From positions 1 through 31,611 of the IMG/VR virus record IMGVR_UViG_3300020710_000025: 31,611 nucleotides of DNA; one strand, given 5' to 3'. Positions 15,934-22,629 of this stretch are shown piece after piece (position 1 is the first letter of the stretch; each line of letters begins with the position of its first letter). Source of the stretch: a virus. Under the pieces are notes generated by a model that had not been told where the DNA came from, searched no databases, and was given only the letters and a program-made list of their open reading frames with translations. A program made the position numbers and the translations under genes.

Positions 15934-17304
15934 CTATAATGGTTGATAAACAGAAGGATTAACTTTTACTGCAAGTCTTCCGTCAGTTAAGAATATTACA
16001 CCTTTAGCACCTGATTTAGTTGGTCCTGGAATGTTAGTAAGTATAGATGCTTTACCTGTTTGTGTCTTTGTTCCAGTGGCAACCATTGCAGTTTTACCAG
16101 TTTGTGTCTTTGTGTAATTCTGAGCAAGTCTTGATACTGCTGGTTGAGTTTTAGTTGGCGTATTAGCAATTCTTGCTTTACCTGTTTGAGTTTTAGTAAA
16201 ACTGTTTGCTATTCGTGCTACACCACTTTGAGTTAAAGTTTTAGATAAAGCAATTCTAGCTATCGCTGATTGAGTTAGAGTTTTAGATTGAACAATGCTA
16301 GATATTGCAGATTGCGTCTTAGTATAATTTTGAGCAACTCTAGCTGTTCCAGACTGAGTTTTATTATAATTTTGAGCAATTCGAGATATTGCAGGTTGAG
16401 TTTTATTGTAATTTTGAGAAACTCTAGCTACTGCAGGTTGTGTTTTAGTAAGATTATTGGCAATCCTTGAGATAGCTGGTTGAGTTTTAGTTTTAGAAGA
16501 AGCGGTAACAATATTAGCTGTTGCTGTCTGAGTTTTAGTAAGATTCTTTGCGATTCTTGAAATACTGGATTGTGTTTTAACGTAGTTCTGAGCTATACGC
16601 GATATTCCAGATTGAGTTGATGTAAGTGTTTTTTGAATCCTAGCTACAGATAGCTGCGTTTTTGTAAAAGGAACATTTAATTCAAGTAATGTAAGTCCAC
16701 CACTATTTGAGTTGGTATAAGTTACAGTAACTGAGTTACCAGTTGCACCAACTGAACCAGTAGAGGGTTTATAATCTATTCCAACAGGTCGTGAGTTATT
16801 GTTTGAAAACTGTAAATTAAAAAAGCTGTTTGTGTCAACTGACCATATACCAGTTTCACCAGTAGCTCCAAAATGTGATGTTGCATAAAATAGTAATGTA
16901 TTTGTTCTGACAGCGTTTGCTAACGAAGCAGTAGCAGTAGTAGCTGAAGAAGATGAACCGTTACCAGATTGAAGAACTGGGTTAATTAATGAAAGTCCAG
17001 AAATAACGGCTACAGCACCAGAACCAGCACCACCAGTAGAATAAGTAAGCGTAGCAGAAGTAACACCAGAAGGTGTGTTATACCCAAGCATTGTCCAAAC
17101 AACAGGTGCAACACCTACGTTACTTCCTGGAGTAATCCAAGTAGTTGTGCTACCACCTGACATTGAGAAGCTAGTTGTTCCCTGTGCAGAAGTGGCAACT
17201 ATAATAACATCACCGGCGTTTGTAGTTACTGGTAATGTAACAGTCTGTGTGCTTGCACCTGACGGAACTGTAAATGTGCTTGAACCTCTAATTACTGCAG
17301 CCAT
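15934..17304 (-). CDS. repeat-containing fibre or spike protein
   Basis: A 456-residue protein. Residues 1-212 are a Ser/Thr/Gly-rich beta domain (ITPGSNVGVAPVVWTMLGYNT, GLTLLELNVPF). Residues 214-425 hold about fourteen tandem 14-residue units close to SAISRIAQNYTKTQ, with KTQ nearly invariant and RIA/RVA common; one unit is two residues longer. The last 30 residues (SGAKGVIFLTDGRLAVKV) look like a beta-rich cap. Regular repeats between two beta domains suggest a trimeric fibre shaft or beta-helix on the virion. The start shares one base with the stop of the previous gene (TAATG). Surface attachment is inferred; the repeat family has no function I can name. Confidence 0.8.
   Translation of the reverse strand: MAAVIRGSSTFTVPSGASTQTVTLPVTTNAGDVIIVATSAQGTTSFSMSGGSTTTWITPGSNVGVAPVVWTMLGYNTPSGVTSATLTYSTGGAGSGAVAVISGLSLINPVLQSGNGSSSSATTATASLANAVRTNTLLFYATSHFGATGETGIWSVDTNSFFNLQFSNNNSRPVGIDYKPSTGSVGATGNSVTVTYTNSNSGGLTLLELNVPFTKTQLSVARIQKTLTSTQSGISRIAQNYVKTQSSISRIAKNLTKTQTATANIVTASSKTKTQPAISRIANNLTKTQPAVARVSQNYNKTQPAISRIAQNYNKTQSGTARVAQNYTKTQSAISSIVQSKTLTQSAIARIALSKTLTQSGVARIANSFTKTQTGKARIANTPTKTQPAVSRLAQNYTKTQTGKTAMVATGTKTQTGKASILTNIPGPTKSGAKGVIFLTDGRLAVKVNPSVYQPL
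16030..16665 (-). repeat. about fourteen 42-bp tandem repeats inside the fibre gene
   Basis: Degenerate 42-bp units encode the 14-residue repeats. The most constant part on the + strand is TGAGTTTTAGT with variants. The units have diverged, so this is old amplification under protein selection and not a recent DNA duplication. Confidence 0.88.
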
Positions 17305-17666
17305 TAGTTATATTCCCTTGTTTCTTGTATATTTTTACCGCTCTCATCGTTGTATTGATATCCAAACACTATAGAAGTAGTGCCGAAAGTTTGAGTTCCG
17401 TCTTCGCTAAATGTTGCATATTTAGTTCTAAATCTAATTGGTCTGGCATTTTCTGGTAAATCTGACCAATCAATATCATAACGGTTGTTTTTCCAAAAAA
17501 CAGAAAACCGAACCATTTTACCGTGTTCGGCTTCTGCGTCTTTGTTTAATATCGCTCTAAATACATTTTCATTTTCGTTATATGGAGAGATATCGTTAAG
17601 TTCAGTCTCATCTAAGATGAAACCGTCTGCGTATTCTGCTTGTATTGATGAATCTAGTGGAATCAT
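17304..17666 (-). CDS. hypothetical virion-associated protein, 120 aa
   Basis: I do not recognise this family. It is 120 residues, acidic and rich in aromatic residues, with segments such as VRFSVFWKNNRYDIDW and TTSIVFGYQY that suggest a small beta-fold. No membrane helix or Cys cluster is present. It has AAAGGG as ribosome binding site and a TAATG overlap with the repeat-fibre gene downstream, so the two are probably translated together. A role as a fibre partner, chaperone or small virion protein is possible from context only. Confidence 0.7.
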   Translation of the reverse strand: MIPLDSSIQAEYADGFILDETELNDISPYNENENVFRAILNKDAEAEHGKMVRFSVFWKNNRYDIDWSDLPENARPIRFRTKYATFSEDGTQTFGTTSIVFGYQYNDESGKNIQETREYN

Positions 17667-17686
17667 TGTATTGACCCTTTGATGGA

Positions 17687-18193
17687 TTAAGATTCAGTCC
17701 AAGTTGCTGTTATTGTTCTTGACGAAATATCACCAGGACCACCAGCGTATGAGCTTGTAGTCTGAAGTTGAGTTCTTAAAGCTTGAGCATACATGTTACC
17801 TGATGCTGAAGATGTTGAAGTTCCAGCTCCGTAACCAAATGTAGATGCTACAAAGTTAGCTGATAGACCAGTTGTGCTCATAGTTCCATCTCCTGAAGAT
17901 GATGTAGATGGAGTTGTTCCAGCTGATACTACTGAACCTACAATAGTAAGTCCTGTTGCTGGAGTAGCGTTATCTATCTTGTAAGTTAAGCTTGAAAGTG
18001 TATTCCAAGTTCCTGCAAACTTAATCATTTGATACTTAGTGAATGAGTTTGAGTTAGTTGTTGAGTTGATTGGGTAAGAAGAATAAGCTGATGTTGAATC
18101 ATCTATGTTCTTCCAGTTACAGTCGGTTCGGCTAGCTGTTTCTGTTCCAGCGGTAGTTCCATTACCTTCTGACCATGATTGAGTTGATGCCAT
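17687..18193 (-). CDS. Ser/Thr-rich beta virion protein, 168 aa
   Basis: A 168-residue protein with over a third Ser, Thr and Gly, few charged residues, and alternating strand-like segments (FTKYQMIKFAGTWNTLSSLTYKI, TGLTIVGSVVSAG). This composition is common in phage fibre, decoration or head-surface proteins. I cannot name a family. It sits in a row of small genes between the capsid gene and the repeat-fibre gene and follows the 57-residue gene by one base. Confidence 0.7.
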   Translation of the reverse strand: MASTQSWSEGNGTTAGTETASRTDCNWKNIDDSTSAYSSYPINSTTNSNSFTKYQMIKFAGTWNTLSSLTYKIDNATPATGLTIVGSVVSAGTTPSTSSSGDGTMSTTGLSANFVASTFGYGAGTSTSSASGNMYAQALRTQLQTTSSYAGGPGDISSRTITATWTES

Positions 18194-18194
18194 T

Positions 18195-18368
18195 TTATTT
18201 ACCTACCTTTTCTTTATGCCAACCAATAACATCTCCGTTATCGTTTTGGTCATAAACTATTGTTTCTTGTTCGTTATTACCATTAGTTAAAATTTCACCT
18301 TCTGTTGGAAATACAACTACTATTCCATCTGAATTAGTTATTTCTACAGGTGCGTTTGAATTATCCAT
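18195..18368 (-). CDS. small acidic protein, 57 aa
   Basis: This short gene fills the gap between 17687-18193 and 18382-18720. It encodes 57 residues, acidic and Asn-rich, with segments GIVVVFPTEGEIL and GDVIGWHKEKVGK. GAAAGGAAT before the ATG at 18368 is a good ribosome binding site, and the stop lies one base before the next start. I recognise no family. Similar ribosome binding sites before its neighbours support a continuous operon. Confidence 0.75.
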   Translation of the reverse strand: MDNSNAPVEITNSDGIVVVFPTEGEILTNGNNEQETIVYDQNDNGDVIGWHKEKVGK

Positions 18369-18381
18369 TTTATTCCTTTCT

Positions 18382-18720
18382 TTAGCTTCTAGCTACACTC
18401 GTTATGTTTGAGTTAGCATCGTAAGCAAATGTGAGTGTTCCTATTGTAGTTCCACTCTTTTTAATTGTTCCAGTTTGGTAATTACCATTTGAATCAGCGT
18501 TAGAAAAATCTATCCTGTCAAATTGGTAAGGTATCAATCCAGGTGATGCCATAGACCCATCGGAATTAACTTTCATTCCGTATAGATTTGTGCCATCAGG
18601 ACTTCCCATCAATTGAAATACTAATGTAGCAAAGTTCGGGTCATAGCTCTGGTTGAGTATGTCCTGCTCACTTGATTGATACTGTTGGCGTTTTATGCCT
18701 TTACTTGGATTTGTTGCCAT
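18382..18720 (-). CDS. hypothetical protein, 112 aa
   Basis: A 112-residue protein of unknown family. The middle reads like a small beta domain (FATLVFQLMGSPDGTNLYGMKVN, FDRIDFSNADSNGNY) and ends with GTLTFAYDANSNITSVARS, a strand-turn-strand pattern. It shares one base with the stop of the gene before (TAATG) and has a spaced partner after it. In this position, two to three genes after the capsid gene, small fibre- or neck-associated proteins are common, but nothing here fixes a role. Confidence 0.72.
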   Translation of the reverse strand: MATNPSKGIKRQQYQSSEQDILNQSYDPNFATLVFQLMGSPDGTNLYGMKVNSDGSMASPGLIPYQFDRIDFSNADSNGNYQTGTIKKSGTTIGTLTFAYDANSNITSVARS

Positions 18721-19193
18721 TATTTTATTGCCGTTGCCTTTATTTCGTCTGCTGTTAAGTTGCCGTAGTCCAGAACTGGTGGTAGTTTTGCGTCATCTAA
18801 GCGATTTAGAGCGTCTACAGCGGCTTTTATGCGTTCGAATGTATTATATGTCTTTTCGTTCTCACTTTTGCCTATTTGGCTTAGTATTTCGTCCACTATT
18901 TCTTGGTAAGAAGACTGAGAATCGGTAAGTCCACGTTCTCTTGCTTTGTTTTGAACCCATTCATCTAACTTTTCTATAGCTTCTCGCATTTCTGGGTAAG
19001 CTTTAGAGTCGTAGAAGTTTTCTAGGTTAAAGTGTTTTACCGTAAAGGGTAGTCCTTTCACAGCTTGGTAAGTAAAAAGTCCAGGTTCTGCTGTTCTTTC
19101 TGCTACTGAACTGGTATCTGCAGGAGATATCTTCCCACCGATAGCGACAATTTTGTTGTCTGATTGGTTATTAGCTACCCTAAACGGTTCCAT
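18720..19193 (-). CDS. hypothetical protein, 157 aa
   Basis: A 157-residue, mostly helical protein, rich in Glu, Lys and Ala. Segments such as MREAIEKLDEWVQNKARERG and YQEIVDEILSQIGKSENEKTY should form amphipathic helices. There is no membrane segment. The family is unknown to me. It is tightly packed between the basic Gly/Lys-rich gene (2-nt gap) and the 112-residue gene (TAATG overlap). It could be a head-completion or chaperone-like protein, but this is only from position. Confidence 0.72.
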   Translation of the reverse strand: MEPFRVANNQSDNKIVAIGGKISPADTSSVAERTAEPGLFTYQAVKGLPFTVKHFNLENFYDSKAYPEMREAIEKLDEWVQNKARERGLTDSQSSYQEIVDEILSQIGKSENEKTYNTFERIKAAVDALNRLDDAKLPPVLDYGNLTADEIKATAIK

Positions 19194-19195
19194 AA

Positions 19196-19660
19196 CTAGA
19201 AGCTGCTTTTAGTTGACTTGGTTTGTAGTTTAGGTCCAGGCATGATTCCACCACTTTTTCGTGAACCACCCATGTGTCCTTTTACTACTTTAGACATAAA
19301 GTCCTTAGGTCCAAAATTCTTGTTCATTCCACCAGCTTTAGGAGCTGAAGGTTTGATAGAGTCGTGTAATCTAGATGCTTGATTTACTGATGCCATCATT
19401 GTAGACATAGTTTTTTCTGCACCACCTTTTACGCCAACTGCGTGAATTTCGTGAGGAGCTTTGTATCCCTTTTTGAAATCGCTAGAAGCAGGTTTCATTG
19501 AGCTTGATTTAGGAGCTGCAACTGCTGGTTTAACACCAACTGTTGGAACTTTACCGTAGTCCATCATACGAGTTGAATCTTGTTTGAATGCACTGTAGTT
19601 AATTCCGTGTCTGCTTAAGTTGCTGCCCTTCATAGCTTTGCTTGCTTTCATGTTTGCCAT
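19196..19660 (-). CDS. basic Lys/Gly/Ser-rich protein, 154 aa
   Basis: A 154-residue basic, low-complexity protein rich in Lys, Gly, Ser, Met and Pro (MKASKAMKGSNLSRHG, GHMGGSRKSGGIMPGPK). It looks disordered and positively charged, so it may bind DNA or pack inside the head (inference). I start it at 19660, which has GAAAGGAAT at the proper distance. The longer in-frame ATG at 19687 would overlap the previous gene and lacks such a site. I cannot assign a family. Confidence 0.72.
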   Translation of the reverse strand: MANMKASKAMKGSNLSRHGINYSAFKQDSTRMMDYGKVPTVGVKPAVAAPKSSSMKPASSDFKKGYKAPHEIHAVGVKGGAEKTMSTMMASVNQASRLHDSIKPSAPKAGGMNKNFGPKDFMSKVVKGHMGGSRKSGGIMPGPKLQTKSTKSSF

Positions 19661-19670
19661 GATATTCCTT

Positions 19671-19964
19671 TCAGTCGAATACGACATTTACTATTGGTGT
19701 GGTAGTTCCAGATATTGCTACATAAACTCCGTTAACAAAGATTGAACCTTGAGTTCCATCACTTGTTAAGTCATAAGAGTTTGCTAAAAAGTTACCTGAT
19801 GCTGAACCACCACCTTGCCAAATTACTGTTCCAGAGTTAGTTGTGTTGTCATAGACACTTACAGATGAATCTGCACTACCTGCTTTAGTAATGTTGACAT
19901 GATATATATTGCCAGTTCCAGTCTTACATAGACCGGAAGCTGTGAATACTGAAGATTTAGCCAT
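19671..19964 (-). CDS. small beta-rich virion protein, 97 aa
   Basis: A 97-residue protein with alternating strands and turns (NIYHVNITKAGSADSSVSVYD, GTVIWQGGGSASGNF, SIFVNGVYVAISG). The jelly-roll-like pattern, few charges and position two genes after the capsid gene fit a capsid decoration or head-surface protein. This is inferred; no diagnostic motif is seen. It follows the 72-residue gene by 4 nt. Confidence 0.72.
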   Translation of the reverse strand: MAKSSVFTASGLCKTGTGNIYHVNITKAGSADSSVSVYDNTTNSGTVIWQGGGSASGNFLANSYDLTSDGTQGSIFVNGVYVAISGTTTPIVNVVFD

Positions 19965-19968
19965 TTAT

Positions 19969-20187
19969 TTAATTTCCATTTCCAACGATAGTTCCAGCAC
20001 CTACTTGGCGACCGTTATCATTGTAGAGGTATTTTTGGTAAGAAGCTTGTTCCTTCATTCTTCTATCAAGGTCATCAGCTATTTCTTTAGATACCTTAAC
20101 ACGACCTTGTAATACTCGGTCGTTAGTTACGAATCTGTTATCGCCTAAATCAATTTCTACTAGTTTATCGTTATTTAAATCTGCCAT
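19969..20187 (-). CDS. hypothetical protein, 72 aa
   Basis: A 72-residue charged protein with one clear helix (VSKEIADDLDRRMKEQASYQKYL) and a Gly-rich end. The family is unknown. It is the first gene after the major capsid gene and is separated from it by a stem-loop at 20205-20236, which may change its expression relative to the capsid protein. GAAAGGAAT precedes its ATG. Confidence 0.72.
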   Translation of the reverse strand: MADLNNDKLVEIDLGDNRFVTNDRVLQGRVKVSKEIADDLDRRMKEQASYQKYLYNDNGRQVGAGTIVGNGN

Positions 20188-20204
20188 AATATTCCTTTCT
20201 TGGC

Positions 20205-20236
20205 GACCTAAGCGGAGTTTAGAACCCCGCTAGGTC
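20205..20236 (-). promoter_or_regulatory. stem-loop after the major capsid gene
   Basis: GACCTA plus GCGG pairs with CCGC plus TAGGTC, giving a 10-bp stem with one bulged base. No T-run follows, so it is not a classic terminator. It may protect the 3' end of capsid mRNA or slow read-through. Confidence 0.65.
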
Positions 20237-20252
20237 AATTGGTTGCTAACTA

Positions 20253-21152
20253 TTAGTAAGCTGAACCACTTTCGATTCGAACCATAAAGTTGTTGTTCAA
20301 GATAACACTCTTGAATCCAACTTTCCAACCAAGTGTTCGCTTCTGATGTAATGGGTCAGAAACTGAACCTGGACCTTCGATGTAAGTCTGAAGATTTTGT
20401 AGGTTAGTAATTGCGTAAGCGTTTCGTCCAATCAAGTAACTTGTGTGAACAGTTACTGTTGAAGTAATAGTTGCTATTACGTTGCTTCTTCTTACTTCAA
20501 CGCCATACCAAGTTCCGAGAACAGCACCCTCGTATTGAGGAGCTGGAGCGAAGTTTGTTACTGCACGGAATTCTGAATCTGCAAGTATGTCCATAGCTAC
20601 AGATGGGTCAACGAATAATACGAAGTTACCACTGTCTAATGGACGAGCACCGTTAATTTGTAATGTTTTTACAGCTTTTCGGAGTTCAGTTGTAGTAACT
20701 ACGTCTGTTGCTGCTACAGCTGTTCGAGCTGCTTTACCGTTTGCGTATTGAACAGTTGTTCCTGCTACTAATACGCTGTTTATTGTTGTTTCTATTGTTT
20801 CTGTTGCTTGTTGTCCTAGTAAGTAAAGAGTCTCTTCTGCAAGAGGGTGTTTTACTGTTAATTCTGCTAGGTCAGTTAGAGTTACATACGCACCCCATTG
20901 GTCAACTACTGCTGTTACTGCAGAGTTTGTTATCTGAGTATCAGTTGGAGCTGTTCCTTCAGAAAGAACTGAACCAGGAACTGAAAGTCGTGAGTATTGT
21001 GTGAAGCTGATTGTCTTAGAAGAATTGCTAGGAATGTCTTCTACGTAAGCTGCTGTCTGTAATACTGCGTCTTTGTAGTTAATGTCCAAAAGTCTCTTAC
21101 TGAAGTAAGTCTGGAGGTCGGATGAAACATTTGTTGCTGCTGTTGCTGCCAT
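20253..21152 (-). CDS. major capsid protein, N4-gp56 family
   Basis: A 299-residue HK97-fold major capsid protein of the N4-gp56 type. The N-terminal TNVSSDLQTYFSKRLLD, the KTISFTQYSRL segment, LSEGTAPTDTQITNSAVTAVVDQWGAYVTLTDLAELT, and the LLGQQATETIETTINSVL helix are all characteristic of the family. The C-terminal half has the usual GTWYGVEVRRSNV and YLIGRNAYAI strands. It builds the icosahedral shell. Length is within the lower part of the family range, and no separate N-terminal scaffold domain is fused to it. It follows the scaffold gene by 27 nt. Confidence 0.92.
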   Translation of the reverse strand: MAATAATNVSSDLQTYFSKRLLDINYKDAVLQTAAYVEDIPSNSSKTISFTQYSRLSVPGSVLSEGTAPTDTQITNSAVTAVVDQWGAYVTLTDLAELTVKHPLAEETLYLLGQQATETIETTINSVLVAGTTVQYANGKAARTAVAATDVVTTTELRKAVKTLQINGARPLDSGNFVLFVDPSVAMDILADSEFRAVTNFAPAPQYEGAVLGTWYGVEVRRSNVIATITSTVTVHTSYLIGRNAYAITNLQNLQTYIEGPGSVSDPLHQKRTLGWKVGFKSVILNNNFMVRIESGSAY

Positions 21153-21179
21153 TTTAATGTTTTCCTTAATTTATTTTAT

Positions 21180-22001
21180 TTAGAATTTAATGTTTGAGAG
21201 AGCATCTCGCATCGCATCTAGAGAATCGTTATCTTTGTTTGTTTTAACTTCTGGTGTAGGTGTTACACTTGCGTTATCTACAATTTTTGCAACGCTCTCA
21301 GCTTGCTTTGCTGAGCCTCGTTCCGCTGCTATTTTAACTGCACTAAGGTAGCTCTGAGCCACATCGGTTAGGCGAACCTTCGGGTCTAATGTTCTAACTG
21401 GAGATAAACTCGGGTTATACATATTTGGAACTTCCTTAACAGCTAACTTCTTCCAAGCGTCAGTGATAGTTTCAACTAATTCTGGGAACTCTTCAAAGAT
21501 GGGTTCTGATTCCAGTTTCTGCGTATCTATTTCTAGATTTTTATACGCTTCTTGTTGAACGAGCTTTTGCTCCAGTTGTTGCACTTTTAGGTCAACTAAG
21601 CCATTAGCTTTCTGAGCCGCATACTGTTCCGCATAAGAGTCAAGTTCTTCCGGTAAGATTGAATCTTTACCTTGGAATATTTCTGACAACTTTTGTTGCG
21701 GTTGTTGTGGTGAAAATAATGACGCTGAAGGATTGCCTATCAATTCCTTGAGCTGTTTGTTTTCCTCGAGCAACTTTTGTATCTTTCTTGCCGCTGGTCG
21801 TTGTTGCTGGCGTTCAGTTTCTTCTACTACATCGGAGCTTGGTTCCTCAGTCGGCTGTATTTGGGCGGACTGTCCTGTGTCGCTCACCTGTTCATCGGAA
21901 ACAGAATTTGTTGTTTCATCACTTGCCGAAGGTGTGGTGCTGTTGTCTTCTACAGCAACTTCGTTTAACGGCTCGTTTGTAGGTTCGATATTCTCGTCCA
22001 T
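21180..22001 (-). CDS. capsid scaffold protein
   Basis: A 273-residue acidic protein with a disordered Glu/Ser/Thr N-terminus (about 1-60), then Gln-rich coiled coil (about 62-165: RQQQRPAARKIQKLLEENK, VQQLEQKLVQQEAYKNL). A helical C-terminal part ends in SLDAMRDALSNIKF. Composition, size and position just before the major capsid gene are typical of internal scaffold proteins that guide head assembly and then leave or are cut. No protease domain is seen here. A strong AAAGGAGG ribosome binding site precedes the ATG, right after a branched leader structure. Confidence 0.82.
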   Translation of the reverse strand: MDENIEPTNEPLNEVAVEDNSTTPSASDETTNSVSDEQVSDTGQSAQIQPTEEPSSDVVEETERQQQRPAARKIQKLLEENKQLKELIGNPSASLFSPQQPQQKLSEIFQGKDSILPEELDSYAEQYAAQKANGLVDLKVQQLEQKLVQQEAYKNLEIDTQKLESEPIFEEFPELVETITDAWKKLAVKEVPNMYNPSLSPVRTLDPKVRLTDVAQSYLSAVKIAAERGSAKQAESVAKIVDNASVTPTPEVKTNKDNDSLDAMRDALSNIKF

Positions 22002-22013
22002 ACATCCTCCTTT

Positions 22014-22081
22014 GTTACAGCTGATTACCTCCGCTAGCGAGGTGAGGTTAAATCCTCAAGTGTAACTAAGCGGCGGCTTAG
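22014..22081 (-). promoter_or_regulatory. multi-stem leader RNA before scaffold gene
   Basis: On the - strand an outer stem GTTACA/TGTAAC (22014-22019 with 22061-22066) encloses two small hairpins, ACCTC/GAGGT and GAGG/CCTC. A further hairpin CTAAGC/GCTTAG lies at 22066-22081. The structure ends two bases before the ribosome binding site. It has no T-run. Confidence 0.6.
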
Positions 22082-22088
22082 CTACGCT

Positions 22089-22304
22089 TCAAAACTCAAC
22101 CTTTTTAATTATTGGTTTACCTTTATCATCAAACCCAGTTAGTTGAAAGTCTGCTGATATAAATGTTGAATGAACAAAGGGACAAGACATACATATTAGT
22201 GAGTTACCTTGTTGTCGCCACATATGCCCTTCTAATTGTGGCTGAGGTAATTCATTAATGTTTATCGGATTATCATATATAGCTCCTTCAGTTTCGTTGT
22301 TCAT
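22089..22304 (-). CDS. small protein with Cys-x2-Cys motif, 71 aa
   Basis: A 71-residue protein with an ICMSCPFVHS segment near the middle that could bind a metal with two Cys and a nearby His, though a full zinc ribbon is not visible. The N-terminal half is Asn/Pro/Glu-rich. It overlaps the end of the gene before by 17 nt, in another frame, and is followed by the structured leader of the scaffold gene. Family unknown. Confidence 0.7.
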   Translation of the reverse strand: MNNETEGAIYDNPININELPQPQLEGHMWRQQGNSLICMSCPFVHSTFISADFQLTGFDDKGKPIIKKVEF

Positions 22305-22629
22305 TTTCAGCTACCGCCTTTGCTGCTTCCTCGACCTTAGATACATATCTTTGTAAAAATGAAGCAACAGTCTGATGAATTACGAATAATTTACCGACTT
22401 CTTCAAGTGATTTGTCTTCAATTTTAGTAATGAATTCGCCTGTCTTAAACTTAGCAATATCTTCGTCCATGATTTCTTTAAGTTGTTTCCATCCATCACT
22501 GAAGTGAAGTGCAGCTAGATTCTGGTCAAAACGAATAGCTTCTTCCTTTTGTATTGGTGCTGTATCTGCTTCAGGACTTAATATTGGAGCGTCTGGAATA
22601 ATTGCACTATTGTCCATATTGTTCTCCAT
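22288..22629 (-). CDS. hypothetical protein between portal and scaffold, 113 aa
   Basis: A 113-residue acidic protein, helical in its second half (DKSLEEVGKLFVIHQTVASF, then YVSKVEEAAKAVAENEQ). It overlaps the portal gene by 23 nt and the next gene by 17 nt, so translation is likely coupled. No family is evident. Its position fits a small assembly factor, but no motif supports a specific role. Confidence 0.72.
   Translation of the reverse strand: MENNMDNSAIIPDAPILSPEADTAPIQKEEAIRFDQNLAALHFSDGWKQLKEIMDEDIAKFKTGEFITKIEDKSLEEVGKLFVIHQTVASFLQRYVSKVEEAAKAVAENEQRN

Noticed and set aside
16030-16665. Regular spaced repeats resembling a CRISPR array
   Set aside because: The units are 42-bp, degenerate and in frame within one protein gene, with no constant repeat and unique spacers.
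20270-20285. GATTCGAACC, which resembles the T-loop of a tRNA
   Set aside because: It lies within the conserved C-terminus of the capsid gene, and no cloverleaf can be built around it.
20708-21004. Leu-rich reading frame on the + strand opposite the capsid gene
   Set aside because: It is a shadow of the major capsid gene, low in complexity (runs of Leu), with no ribosome binding site or operon context.
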